A stretch of DNA of 64,000 bases from JAQBZY01 sp038117205 (GCA_038117205.1 JAYOFL010000003.1:1-64000), one strand, 5' to 3'; shown: positions 7,971 to 16,723, numbered from the stretch's first letter. Translations and numbers: made by a program. Notes: a model not told the origin generated them from the letters alone.

Positions 7971-9014
7971 TTATTTCACGAGGCCGTAGGTGCGCAGGAA
8001 CTTCATCTGCGCGTCGAAAGTCTCCTGAGCGAGCGGCGACTTCTTCGCGTAGTCGGCCCACGCAGCGACCGCCAGGGCACGGAACTTGTCGCGTTCCGAA
8101 TCCGGGAAGTCGACGATTTCCTTCACGTCGCCCTTGCCGGCGCGGTCGATTTCCGCCTGCTTGCGGTCCTGGATGTCGGCGTGCCGGCGGAGATCCGCGT
8201 AGGCAGCGATGTACCAGGTTTCGAGAATCGCGCGCTGCGCGTCCGTCAGCCCCTTCCAGACGTCCACGTTGAGGACGAACTGCAGCATCGCCATCGAGTG
8301 GAAGCCTGGGAACACCGGGTAATGGGCGACCTTGTTGAGGCCGGTTTCGTGGTTGTTGATGTAGGCGCTGGCGTCGGCGGCGTCGACGATGCCCTTCTCG
8401 AGAGAGGTGTAGACTTCCGAGAACGGAATGGCGACCGGCACGGCGCCGGCGCGGCGGAACACTTCCGCTGCGAGACCTTCCGGCGAGCGGATCTTCAAAC
8501 CCTTCAGATCGTCGACGGAGCGGATCGGCTTCTTCGCGACCAGGGCCTCGAAGGTGTAGTTGCTGCAGCCGATGACGTGAACCTTACCACCGAAGTGCTT
8601 GTCGTGAATCTTCTGCAGGATTTCCTTGCCGCCGCCGTTCATGCAGAACATCTGCGGCTGGTCGGCGTGACTGAAGGCGGCGATCAGATCGCCGATCATG
8701 CCGTAGGCCGGGTCGATGCCGGCGAAATAGGAAATGGCGTTGAGATCGCCGTCGAGGATGCCGGTCTGCACCGCCTTCAGCGTCTCCTTGTGCGGCACGA
8801 CCGCCTTGGTCGGCAGAATCTCCAGCGTCAGGGTGCCACCGGTCATGGTCTTCAGGATCGGCACCCATTTTTCGGTCAGGTACTTGTAGGTGAAGTCGCC
8901 GGCGTTCTGGCTGGCCTGCAACTTGAGGGTTTTCGTCTGCGCCTGCGCGGCGCCGGCGGCACCAACCGCCAGCAGCGCACCCGCGGCAACCGCGAGTGTG
9001 AGTTTCTTGATCAT
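7971..9014 (-). CDS. TRAP transporter substrate-binding protein, DctP family
   Basis: The 347-residue product has a signal peptide (MIKKLTLAVAAGALLAVGAA, cleavage likely after AQA near residue 26). The mature part is DctP-like: GTLTLEILPTKAVVPHKETL, then VDDLKGLKIRSPEGLAAEVF, whose Arg corresponds to the carboxylate-binding arginine of the family, then IPFSEVYTSLEKGIVDAAD. It captures a carboxylate-bearing solute in the periplasm for the fused DctQM permease. It is the first gene of the minus-strand unit and is divergent from the GntR gene at 9163; a palindrome at 9060 lies 46 bases upstream of its start codon and probably controls it. Confidence 0.92.
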   Translation of the reverse strand: MIKKLTLAVAAGALLAVGAAGAAQAQTKTLKLQASQNAGDFTYKYLTEKWVPILKTMTGGTLTLEILPTKAVVPHKETLKAVQTGILDGDLNAISYFAGIDPAYGMIGDLIAAFSHADQPQMFCMNGGGKEILQKIHDKHFGGKVHVIGCSNYTFEALVAKKPIRSVDDLKGLKIRSPEGLAAEVFRRAGAVPVAIPFSEVYTSLEKGIVDAADASAYINNHETGLNKVAHYPVFPGFHSMAMLQFVLNVDVWKGLTDAQRAILETWYIAAYADLRRHADIQDRKQAEIDRAGKGDVKEIVDFPDSERDKFRALAVAAWADYAKKSPLAQETFDAQMKFLRTYGLVK

Positions 9015-9059
9015 CGATGTAACCTCCCAAAGGAACTTATTGTATTTAACCAGGGAACA

Positions 9060-9073
9060 ACTAAAATATTAGT
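9060..9073. promoter_or_regulatory. Candidate GntR/FCD operator, copy 1
   Basis: ACTAAAATATTAGT is a near-perfect 14-bp palindrome in an AT-rich pocket between the divergent TRAP receptor and GntR genes. It differs by one base from the perfect palindrome at 38218, which sits in the same kind of divergent GntR/TRAP junction. Confidence 0.6.
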
Positions 9074-9162
9074 ACATCACTGGTCTCGTCAAGCGTCGGT
9101 TCTCACGTCGACGCTCGATAGCAGCCCAGTTTCGACGGATCGTCCAGCGGTTTTCGCCACTT

Positions 9163-9924
9163 ATGAAGCAATCACAGCCCGCATCCCCGGAAATGATCGT
9201 CAGGCATCGGCGGGCCCGCCGGGCGTCGACCGTGCAGCATATCTACGACGATTTGCATTCCCGCATCGTCGGTTTGCTGCTGCCGCCGGGCGCGGTCATT
9301 TCCAAGCACGATCTGGCGACCGAATTCGGCGTCAGCCAGACTCCCGTCCGCGAGGCCCTGCTCCGCCTGGAGGAAGAAGGCCTGGTGGACATCTTCCCGC
9401 AATCCCGCACCGTCGTGTCATTGATCGACATCCAGGACGCCCGTGAAGCGCATTTCCTGAGGCTCTGCGTCGAAGTGGAAATCGCCCGCCGGCTATCCGG
9501 CAGCATCACATCGCAGCAGGTCGAGGTGTTGCGCGAGCTGCTGCTACGCCAGCGCACCGCCTTCGCCGCCGGCGATCTCGTCGCCTTTACCCAGTTCGAC
9601 GACCGCATGCATCAGCACACCTACGAATTCGCCGGTGTCGTCGGCCTTTGGGAGCTGATCCAGACCCGGCGCGCCCACATCGACCGCCTGCGGTTCCTGA
9701 AGCTGCCGACCAAAGGCAAGGTGGAAGCGATCCTGGAGGATCACACCAAGATCGTCGACGCCTTGGAACGGCATGACGCCGCCGCTGCCGAAGCGGCGGT
9801 ACGCGTGCATCTTAACAACACGGTCGCCGTCGCCGAGATCGATGGCATCCGCTCGAAATTCCCGCAATACTTCGACTACCAGGAAACACCGGAACGGGGA
9901 ATTCCCGTCCAATCATCCAAGTAA
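9163..9924 (+). CDS. GntR-family transcriptional regulator, FCD (FadR-like) subfamily
   Basis: The 253-residue protein has an N-terminal winged helix (about 20-85; DLATEFGVSQTPVREALLRL) and an all-helical FCD ligand-binding domain (about 95-235). FCD regulators usually repress catabolic and transport genes and release DNA when bound to an organic acid. It is divergent from the TRAP importer and only 12 bases upstream of the dioxygenase gene, so it probably controls both. Its C-terminus (GKVEAILEDHTKIVDALERH, then FPQYFD) is strikingly similar to that of the other regulator at 37466 (GKAQRILDEHGRIVDALADG, FPTYFKD), and the two loci share an operator-like palindrome. The ligand is unknown. Confidence 0.9.
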   Translation: MKQSQPASPEMIVRHRRARRASTVQHIYDDLHSRIVGLLLPPGAVISKHDLATEFGVSQTPVREALLRLEEEGLVDIFPQSRTVVSLIDIQDAREAHFLRLCVEVEIARRLSGSITSQQVEVLRELLLRQRTAFAAGDLVAFTQFDDRMHQHTYEFAGVVGLWELIQTRRAHIDRLRFLKLPTKGKVEAILEDHTKIVDALERHDAAAAEAAVRVHLNNTVAVAEIDGIRSKFPQYFDYQETPERGIPVQSSK

Positions 9925-9936
9925 GGACAAGACGCA

Positions 9937-10851
9937 ATGCTGGACAACGAAGGGCGCTCCATCGTCTCGGACGAGCTGGTGGAGGCGTATCGCGCCAGGG
10001 GCTTCATCGTCGTGGACGACATCTACACGCCCGCCGAAATCGAGCGCATGCGGGAAATCATTTCCGAGTTCGAGCAGTCGGCGCGCGGCCTCGCCGATCA
10101 CAGCAACGTCATCGACCTGGAACCGACACACACGCCCGAGGCGCCCCGCGTCCGGCGCATCAAGGAACCGTTCAAGAACCACCCCTATTTCAATCAGATG
10201 GCCCGACATCCGCGGCTGATCGCGGCGCTGACGCGCCTGATCGGCCCGAACCTCCGCCTGCACGGCAGCAAGATTAATCTCAAGTCGGCGACTTTCGGCT
10301 CGCCGGTCGAGTGGCATCAGGACTGGGCCTTCTACCCGCACACGAACGACGACGTTCTCGCCGTCGGCGTGATGATCGACGACATGACGCCGGACAACGG
10401 TCCGATGCTGATGATCCCGGGTTCGCACACGGGACCGACCTACGACCACCATCAGGACGGACGTTTCATCGGCGCCATGGACCCGGCGGCCTGCGGCCTC
10501 GATTTCGCGAACGCCGAGATGGTGACCGGCAAGGCCGGCGCCTGCAGCTTCCACCATGTCCGCGCCGTTCACGGATCGGGCCAGAACACGTCGGGCCGCG
10601 ACCGCCGGCTACTGCTCTACCAAGTCGCCGCGGCCGACGCCTGGGATATCCGCGGCAACCGCGAAGGAACCTGGGACGATTACCTCGCCACTATCATCGC
10701 CGGCGAGGCGACGCTGGAGCCCCGGGTCGTGCCGGCGCCGATCCGGCTTCCCTATCCGGGCCCCCTCAAGTCGGGCTCCATCTACGAAAGCCAGTCGCTG
10801 GTCCGCAACAAGTACTTCGGCGCACCGCCGAAGTCCGCGGCCAATACCTGA
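9937..10851 (+). CDS. Phytanoyl-CoA dioxygenase (PhyH) family Fe(II)/2-oxoglutarate oxygenase
   Basis: The 304-residue protein shows the PhyH fold signature: VEWHQDWAFYPHTNDD supplies the HxD part of the iron-binding triad (near residue 129), NGPMLMIPGSH follows, and RAVHGSGQN supplies the distal histidine. Such enzymes hydroxylate or oxidatively cleave small molecules using iron and 2-oxoglutarate. The sequence around the triad differs from ectoine hydroxylase, so EctD activity is not indicated. It is the first catabolic gene after the GntR regulator and heads a seven-gene plus-strand run. It probably carries out an early oxidation of the imported compound (inference). Confidence 0.82.
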   Translation: MLDNEGRSIVSDELVEAYRARGFIVVDDIYTPAEIERMREIISEFEQSARGLADHSNVIDLEPTHTPEAPRVRRIKEPFKNHPYFNQMARHPRLIAALTRLIGPNLRLHGSKINLKSATFGSPVEWHQDWAFYPHTNDDVLAVGVMIDDMTPDNGPMLMIPGSHTGPTYDHHQDGRFIGAMDPAACGLDFANAEMVTGKAGACSFHHVRAVHGSGQNTSGRDRRLLLYQVAAADAWDIRGNREGTWDDYLATIIAGEATLEPRVVPAPIRLPYPGPLKSGSIYESQSLVRNKYFGAPPKSAANT

Positions 10852-10888
10852 CGCTCGACGTATTCCACGTAAGGACCGGTAACAACGC

Positions 10889-12010
10889 ATGAACGACATG
10901 GCGCCGACCGCCGATCAGGTCATCACGTCCGCCGCCGGCATGACGGCTCTCATTACCCGCATCTTCGCCACCGACGGCGCGGACGACAGGGAGTCCCGCG
11001 AGATCGCGGAAAACCTCGTCGGCGCCAATCTGGCCGGCCACGACAGCCATGGGATCGTCCGCGTGCCGCGCTATCTGCTGGCGGTCAAACGCGGTCAGAT
11101 GCACTACGCGAAGACGGTCGAGACCGTTCTCGACGGCGGCGCTTTCGCGCTATTGGACGGCGGCCTCGGCTTCGGCCAGACGCTCGGCCGTCAGGCGGTC
11201 GAGCACGGTCTCGAACGCGCCGCGAAGCACGGCGTCGCCGTGATCGGATTGCGCCGCGCCGGCCACCTCGGCCGCATCGGCGCCTGGGCCGAACTGGCGT
11301 GCCGGGCGGGATACGTCTCGGTCCACTTCGTCAACGTGGCGCGCAGCATGCTGGTCGCGCCGTTCGGCGGCGCCGAGCGCCGCATGTCGACGGCCCCCAT
11401 CACCATCGGCGTCCCGAACCCGGCGGGCGAGGGCGATTTCATCCTCGACTTCGCGACCTCGAAAGTCGCCGAGGGCAAGGTGCTGGTAGCTCTCAAGAGC
11501 GGCAAGTTGCCGCCGGCCGGTGCGTTGGTCGACGCCGACGGACAGCCGACGCAGGACCCGCTCGCCCTCTACGGCGAGGTGCCGCCGGGCACCGTCCCCA
11601 ATCCCCGCGCCGGCAAGGGCGCGTTGCTGGCCATGGGCGATCACAAGGGGTCGGGACTGGCGCTCGCCTGCGAACTGCTCGGCGGCGCGCTCACCGGATC
11701 GGGCGCCACCGGCCCCGGCGAGGGCATCCACAACGGCATGCTGTCCATCTACATATTCGCCAAGGCCCTCGACGACGGACACGGCTACGCCGCCGCCGTC
11801 GCCGACTACATCGAGTACGTCCGGCAGAGCCGGCCCGCCGACCCGGCGAAGCCGGTCATGGTGCCGGGCGATCCGGAACGGAAGGCGAGCGCCGAACGCC
11901 TGCGGTCGGGTTTACCGTTGTCCCGCGAGACCTTCGAGAGCATTCTGGCGGCCGGTGACGGCGTCGGCCTCGACCGCGCCGAAATGTCGCAACTGCTCGA
12001 GGCGTCCTGA
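10889..12010 (+). CDS. Malate/L-lactate dehydrogenase (Ldh2) family oxidoreductase
   Basis: The 373-residue length and motifs (GHDSHGIVRVPRYL near residue 50, RRAGHLGRIGAWAE, then GDHKGSGLALACELLGG) identify the COG2055 family, which includes sulfolactate, ureidoglycolate and 2,3-diketogulonate dehydrogenases. These NAD(P)-dependent enzymes interconvert 2-hydroxy and 2-keto acids. They are unrelated in fold to classical lactate dehydrogenase. The conserved His in the GHDSHG segment is the usual catalytic region. It lies 37 bases after the dioxygenase gene and 3 bases before the AtuA gene, fitting oxidation of a hydroxy acid in the same pathway. Confidence 0.88.
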   Translation: MNDMAPTADQVITSAAGMTALITRIFATDGADDRESREIAENLVGANLAGHDSHGIVRVPRYLLAVKRGQMHYAKTVETVLDGGAFALLDGGLGFGQTLGRQAVEHGLERAAKHGVAVIGLRRAGHLGRIGAWAELACRAGYVSVHFVNVARSMLVAPFGGAERRMSTAPITIGVPNPAGEGDFILDFATSKVAEGKVLVALKSGKLPPAGALVDADGQPTQDPLALYGEVPPGTVPNPRAGKGALLAMGDHKGSGLALACELLGGALTGSGATGPGEGIHNGMLSIYIFAKALDDGHGYAAAVADYIEYVRQSRPADPAKPVMVPGDPERKASAERLRSGLPLSRETFESILAAGDGVGLDRAEMSQLLEAS

Positions 12011-12013
12011 GAC

Positions 12014-13399
12014 ATGGGAAAGACCGTCTATATCGGCAGCGGTGCCGGCTTCGCCGGCGACAGATACGACGCCGGTGCGCCGGTGGTCGAAACGCTCGCC
12101 CGGCGCGACGGACCGCGCTATCTGATCTTCGAGGTGATGGGTGAGCGCACCCTCGCCATCGCGCAGCGTATCCGCCGCGACGATCCCGAGCGCGGCTATT
12201 CACCGTATCTCGATCACTACCTAAGCGGCGTCCTGAAGTCCTGCCGCGAGCACGGCGTCAAGATCGTCGCCAATCTCGGCAACGCCAACCCGCTGGGCGG
12301 CGCCCGGCGCGTGCACGCCCTCGCCAAGGAATTGGGCGTCGAGGGTCTCCGCGTCGCCATCGTCCAAGGCGACGATCTGCTCTCTTTCATGAGCCCCGAC
12401 GAGGTCGGCGATCTGCCGACCATCGAAGGCGTCAGCATCGACGGTAAGGAAATCGTCGCCGCCAACGCCTATCTCGGCGCCCGGCCGGTGGCCGAGGCCT
12501 TGGCGCTCGGCGTCGATATCGTTCTGGTCGGCCGCACCACCGACGCCGCCCTGGTGCTCGGCCCCCTGATCCATGAGTTCGGCTGGGCCGCCGATGACTG
12601 GGCGCGGCTCGCCGCCGGCACCGTCGCCGGGCATCTGCTGGAATGCGGGGCGCAGATCACCGGCGGGTACTTCTGCGATCCGGGCTTCAAGGACGTGCCG
12701 GGCATGGCCGACGTCGGCTATCCCATCGCCGAGATCGACGAGGCCGGCGGCATCGTCATCACCAAGGCGGAAAACACCGGCGGCCTCGTTACCCGGGCCA
12801 CCGTCACCGAACAGATCCTCTACGAGATGCACGACCCGGCCAACTACTTGACGCCGGATGTCGTGCTCGACGTGACCGGCGTGACGCTCGCCGACGACGG
12901 CAAGGATCGGGTGCGCGTTTCGGGCGCGCGGGGAAAGGCACCGACGAACACCCTCAAGGCGACCGTGTCGGCCGACGGCGGCTGGCTCGGCGAGGCGGAG
13001 ATGACCTACGCCGGCCCGAACGCGTTGGCGCGGGCCCGGCTCGCCGCCGAGATCGTCGGCACCCGCTGCCGCCGCAAGATCACCGACGCCGACATCCGCG
13101 TCGAGGTGATCGGCGCCGGCGCGCTGTTCGACAACGACCGGGCGCAGCGGCAGTCCGGCGACAACCGGCCGCTCGACGGCGAGTATCGCCTTCGCGCCGC
13201 CATCCGCACCCCCGACAAGGCGGCGGCGACCTACGTCACCGATGAGGTCCAAAGCCTGTTCTGCGCCGGCCCCGCCGGCGGCGGCGGCTACCGGGGCGTC
13301 GTCACTGCACAGATCAACACGTCCTCGATCCTGCTGCCGCGCGGCCCCGTGGAAGAGCGGGCCCGCGCCGTCGAGGTGACGCCGGAGACCGCATTATGA
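12014..13399 (+). CDS. AtuA-like protein (acyclic terpene utilisation A, DUF1446)
   Basis: The 461-residue protein begins with the family start KTVYIGSGAGFAGDRYDA and contains VKIVANLGNANPLGGARRVH and IVLVGRTTDAALVLGPLIHE. AtuA-type proteins occur in terpene (citronellol/geraniol) degradation and in many acid-catabolism operons, but the reaction is not established. In several bacteria the C-terminal AtuA domain is part of the same chain; here it is encoded separately by the next gene, which overlaps by 4 bases (ATGA). No other acyclic-terpene genes are present, so the operon context points to an organic-acid pathway instead. Confidence 0.8.
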   Translation: MGKTVYIGSGAGFAGDRYDAGAPVVETLARRDGPRYLIFEVMGERTLAIAQRIRRDDPERGYSPYLDHYLSGVLKSCREHGVKIVANLGNANPLGGARRVHALAKELGVEGLRVAIVQGDDLLSFMSPDEVGDLPTIEGVSIDGKEIVAANAYLGARPVAEALALGVDIVLVGRTTDAALVLGPLIHEFGWAADDWARLAAGTVAGHLLECGAQITGGYFCDPGFKDVPGMADVGYPIAEIDEAGGIVITKAENTGGLVTRATVTEQILYEMHDPANYLTPDVVLDVTGVTLADDGKDRVRVSGARGKAPTNTLKATVSADGGWLGEAEMTYAGPNALARARLAAEIVGTRCRRKITDADIRVEVIGAGALFDNDRAQRQSGDNRPLDGEYRLRAAIRTPDKAAATYVTDEVQSLFCAGPAGGGGYRGVVTAQINTSSILLPRGPVEERARAVEVTPETAL

Positions 13400-13764
13400 G
13401 CGACATCACCGTTCCGCTGCATGCCGTCGCGCACGGCCGAGCCGGCGACAAGGGCAACCGCTCCAACATCTCGCTCGTCGCCTATCTGCCGGCGGCGTTT
13501 CCGTTCCTCAAGGAGCAGGTGACGGAGGACCGCGTGCTTGCCCTCTTCCGTCACAAGGGCGCGACAGCGGTGGCGCGGTACGAACTGCCGAACCTCAACG
13601 CCATGAATTTCGTCATCGACGACGCCCTCGAGGGCGGCGTCAACAGCTCGCTCTGTCAGGACCTGCACGGCAAGTCCCTGTCGTTCCTGTTGCTGGGCGA
13701 ACTCACGGTCAAGGTCCCGAGGTCGTGCGTGCCGGCCGGCTCGCGCTATCTGCAAGATGCCTGA
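13396..13764 (+). CDS. Small AtuA-associated protein (AtuA C-terminal-like domain)
   Basis: The 122-residue product (VPLHAVAHGRAGDKGNRSNI near the start) matches the small domain that is either fused to the end of AtuA or encoded just after it. The start codon overlaps the AtuA stop codon (ATGA), implying translational coupling and probably a two-subunit complex. The conserved GRAGDKGN segment looks like a possible phosphate or metal site, but this is inference. Its biochemical role is unknown. Confidence 0.75.
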   Translation: MSDITVPLHAVAHGRAGDKGNRSNISLVAYLPAAFPFLKEQVTEDRVLALFRHKGATAVARYELPNLNAMNFVIDDALEGGVNSSLCQDLHGKSLSFLLLGELTVKVPRSCVPAGSRYLQDA

Positions 13765-13779
13765 CACCGGGCCCAAGAT

Positions 13780-14736
13780 ATGACCGCGCCGATCGGCATC
13801 ACCCTCGGCGATCCCGCCGGCATCGGCCCGGAAATCGCCGCCAAGGCAGTCGCCGCCATGACGCCGGCGGAACGCGCCGCCACCGCCGTCATCGGCAGCG
13901 CCGGCGCCTTCGAGCGGGCGGTCCGGCTGATCGGCGCCGATCCCGCCGTCGCCGATCCGGCCCGGGGTGGCGTCCGCGTCCATGACATCGGCCCCGCCGA
14001 CGGCATTCCGGACGGCGAGATTTCCGCCGCCGCCGGGGAGCAGTCCTTCCTGGCCGTCGATACGGCGGTCAAGTTGGCGCAGGCGGGCGGAATTTCCGTC
14101 ATCGTCACCGCGCCCTTGAACAAGGGGGCGCTGCACGCGGCGGGGCATCACTACGACGGCCACACCGGCATGCTGGCGGCGCTGACCGGACGGAAGTCGA
14201 GCTTCATGCTGCTGACGTGCGAGCGCTTCTCGACCATCCACGTGTCGACGCACGTGTCGCTGGCAGAGGCCATCGGGCGGTCGACGCCGGAGCGCATCGT
14301 CGCCACGGTGGCGGCCGGCCACGATCATCTGAAGGAGATCGGCGTCGAGAACCCGCGCATCGCCGTCGCCGGGCTCAATCCGCATTGCGGCGAGGGCGGC
14401 ATCTTCGGCACCGACGAGATCGAGCGCGTGACCCCCGGCGTCGAAAAAGCGCGGGCGCAGGGCTACAACGTTTTCGGTCCGATCCCAGGCGACACGGTGT
14501 TCTATCGCGCCGGCTGCGGCGAGTTCGATCTGGTCGTCGCGCAATACCACGACCAGGGCCATATCCCGATCAAGCTGATCGCCTTCGACAGTACCGTGAA
14601 CGTCACCCTCGGCCTGCCGATCAAGCGCACGTCGGTCGATCACGGCACCGCCTTCGACATCGCCTGGAAGGGCGTCGCCGATCACACTAACATGCAGGCC
14701 GCCATCGCCTACGCGCGGCGCATCGCCGGCCATTGA
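13780..14736 (+). CDS. PdxA2-like 4-phospho-hydroxyacid dehydrogenase
   Basis: The 318-residue protein belongs to the PdxA family: ITLGDPAGIGPEIAAKAV at the start and VVAQYHDQGHIPIKLIAFD late. Three conserved histidines expected to bind the metal are in GHTGM, HVSLAEA and VDHGTAFD. PdxA proper works in vitamin B6 synthesis, but PdxA2 copies beside a DUF1537 kinase oxidise D-threonate- or D-erythronate-4-phosphate and decarboxylate it to dihydroxyacetone phosphate. The next gene is exactly such a kinase and overlaps by 4 bases, so the catabolic role is much more likely here than pyridoxine synthesis. Confidence 0.85.
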   Translation: MTAPIGITLGDPAGIGPEIAAKAVAAMTPAERAATAVIGSAGAFERAVRLIGADPAVADPARGGVRVHDIGPADGIPDGEISAAAGEQSFLAVDTAVKLAQAGGISVIVTAPLNKGALHAAGHHYDGHTGMLAALTGRKSSFMLLTCERFSTIHVSTHVSLAEAIGRSTPERIVATVAAGHDHLKEIGVENPRIAVAGLNPHCGEGGIFGTDEIERVTPGVEKARAQGYNVFGPIPGDTVFYRAGCGEFDLVVAQYHDQGHIPIKLIAFDSTVNVTLGLPIKRTSVDHGTAFDIAWKGVADHTNMQAAIAYARRIAGH

Positions 14737-15689
14737 GGATCGGTGCCGTCGCCGACGACCTGACGGGCGCGCTCGACGTCGCGGCGGCCTTCGCCGACCG
14801 GGGGCTGATCGCCGACGTCCTGTTGAACGTCGACGCCGCTGCCTCGGCCACCGTCACCGTCATCGACACGGATAGCCGCGACGCGGCGCCGGAAGTCGCC
14901 GCCGAGCGGGCGCGCCGGGCGATGCGTGCCCTCGGGTCGGTCGACATCCCGTTCAAGAAGATCGATTCGACCCTGCGCGGTTCCTGGGCCGCCGAAATCG
15001 CCGCCGTGGCCGCCGGACGGCCGGTCCTGTTCGCACCCGCCAATCCGGCGCAGGGCCGCACCTTCGCCGCCGGTCGCGTGCGGGTGAACGGCAACGGCAT
15101 TGAGCATCCCGACGTCGCTGCCGCATTGGCCGGGTTGGACGCGGCGGCGCCCGATTGTCTCGGCAACGACGATCTCGACCAGTTCGTCGCCGAAGCACGG
15201 CCTGGAACCCTTTTCGTCGGCAGCGGCGGTCTGGCGGCGGCCCTGGCCCGCCGGTACGGCGGCGCGCCGGCGCCGCGTCCGGAATTCGTTTCCGAGGTGC
15301 GGCCCCTCGTCGTCGCCGGATCGGCGACGTCGACGACGCATCGCCAGTTGGACCGGTTGCGGGCGTCCCGGCCGGGGGCGGAAATCCTGGCGGCGCCACG
15401 CACGGACGGCGAAGCCGCCGGCATCGTTTCCGAACTGGCGGCGCGGGCCGTCGCCCTGCTTTCGCCCGGCCGTCCGGCGATCCTGACCGGCGGCGAGACG
15501 GCGCGCGCCGTCCTCGAAGGGCTCGGCGTATCCAGGCTCCGCTGCCGCGGTCATCTGCTGGCGGGACTGCCGCTCTCGGAAGCGGTTCGGGCCGGCGCCG
15601 ACTTCACGGTCGTCACCAAGGCCGGCGGCTTCGGATCGGAAAGCGCGCTTCTCGACGCCTTCGACCTGTTGTCGCCGCCGCAAACGTGA
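14733..15689 (+). CDS. DUF1537 four-carbon acid sugar kinase (DtnK/OtnK-like), short form
   Basis: The frame starts with TTG inside the pdxA2 stop codon (TTGA overlap). The N-terminus carries the family marker GAVADDLTGALDVAAAF and then KKIDSTLRGSWAAEIAA; the C-terminal nucleotide-binding part carries VVAGSATSTTHRQLD, LTGGETARAVLE and TKAGGFGSE. DUF1537 kinases phosphorylate D-threonate, D-erythronate and related acids at carbon 4. At 318 residues it is about 100 shorter than the usual ~420; both domains are recognisable, so the middle is contracted rather than one end lost. It should act just before the PdxA2-like enzyme. Confidence 0.83.
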   Translation: MRIGAVADDLTGALDVAAAFADRGLIADVLLNVDAAASATVTVIDTDSRDAAPEVAAERARRAMRALGSVDIPFKKIDSTLRGSWAAEIAAVAAGRPVLFAPANPAQGRTFAAGRVRVNGNGIEHPDVAAALAGLDAAAPDCLGNDDLDQFVAEARPGTLFVGSGGLAAALARRYGGAPAPRPEFVSEVRPLVVAGSATSTTHRQLDRLRASRPGAEILAAPRTDGEAAGIVSELAARAVALLSPGRPAILTGGETARAVLEGLGVSRLRCRGHLLAGLPLSEAVRAGADFTVVTKAGGFGSESALLDAFDLLSPPQT

Positions 15690-15700
15690 TTAAAGAAAAC

Positions 15701-16723
15701 ATGATCAAACTGTCCGTTCTCGACCAATCCACTGCCGCCGCCGGTGTCCCACAGGATCAATCCATCCGCGACACCATCGCCCTCGCCGGGTTCTGCGAGG
15801 ATCTCGGCTACGAACGCTTCTGGGTGTCGGAGCATCACAATCACCCGACCATCGTCGGCACGGCGCCGGAAATCGTCATGGCGGCCATCGCCCAGTCGAC
15901 GAAGCGCATCCGCATCGGCAGCGCCGGCGTCATGCTGCCGCATTACGCGCCGTTGAAGGTGGCGGAGCAGTTCCGCGTCCTCGACGCCATCGCGCCCGGG
16001 CGCATCGACCTGGGCCTCGGCCGCGCCCCCGGCTCGGACGGCAAGACGGCGCATGCCCTCAACCCGAACGCCAACCTGGACGCCGAGAATTTTCCCGCCA
16101 ACGTGCGCGACCTGATGGCCTGGGTGTCGGGCGAGCCGCTGGTCGACGGGCATCCGTTCCGCAACATCCACGCTCTGCCGATGACCGAGTCCGTGCCCGA
16201 ACTTTGGATGCTCGGCACCTCGGATTACGGGGCGCAGGTGGCGGCGCATTTCGGCATGCCCTATTGCTTCGCGCATTTCATCACCGACGGCCGTGGCGCG
16301 GCACAGGCGCTCGAGCTCTATCGCCGCAGCTACCGGCCGAGCGCCCGCCACCCGACGCCGCAAGGCGCCGTCTGCGTCTGGGCGCTCGCCGCCGAGACGG
16401 ACGCCGAGGCGGAGCGGCTGTTCGCCTCCCGGGCATTCTGGAAAGTGCGGCGGGAACAGGGCGATCTGCGCGCGGTGGAAACGCCGGAAACCGCCCTCGC
16501 CTATGCCTATTCCCCGGCGGAACAGGCCCGCGTCGACGAACTGCGCGGAAACGCCCTGATCGGCTCGGCCAAGACCGTCGGCGGCTATCTCCGCGATCTC
16601 GCGGGCGCGCTCGGTGTCGAGGAGGTGGTGGTCCTTACCTGGACGCACGACCAGACGGACCGGCGGCGGTCCTACGAATTGCTGGCCGACGAATTCGGTC
16701 TCTCGGGATCCCGCTCTTCCTGA
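15701..16723 (+). CDS. LLM-class (luciferase-like) flavin-dependent oxidoreductase
   Basis: I place the start at ATG 15701 (MIKLSVLDQS), 11 bases after the kinase stop; an overlapping GTG at 15686 is an alternative. The 340-residue protein matches luciferase-like monooxygenases of the MsnO8 type: YERFWVSEHHNHPTIVGTAP, then IRIGSAGVMLPHYAPLKVAE and IDLGLGRAPGSDG. These use reduced FMN supplied by a partner reductase. It is the last gene of the operon and could oxidise a pathway intermediate; it may also be independent. The last 52 bases overlap the 3' end of ccoS on the other strand. Confidence 0.85.
   Translation: MIKLSVLDQSTAAAGVPQDQSIRDTIALAGFCEDLGYERFWVSEHHNHPTIVGTAPEIVMAAIAQSTKRIRIGSAGVMLPHYAPLKVAEQFRVLDAIAPGRIDLGLGRAPGSDGKTAHALNPNANLDAENFPANVRDLMAWVSGEPLVDGHPFRNIHALPMTESVPELWMLGTSDYGAQVAAHFGMPYCFAHFITDGRGAAQALELYRRSYRPSARHPTPQGAVCVWALAAETDAEAERLFASRAFWKVRREQGDLRAVETPETALAYAYSPAEQARVDELRGNALIGSAKTVGGYLRDLAGALGVEEVVVLTWTHDQTDRRRSYELLADEFGLSGSRSS

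Noticed and set aside
9937..10851. Ectoine hydroxylase (EctD), tempting because of the ectoine-hydrolase-like M24 gene nearby
   Set aside because: The iron-site surroundings (VEWHQDWAFYPHTNDD) do not match EctD, and no ectA, B, C or other doe genes are present.
15155..15700. Upstream extension of the LLM frame into the DUF1537 gene
   Set aside because: The extension is an Arg/Gly-rich shadow of the kinase; LLM homology begins at ATG 15701.
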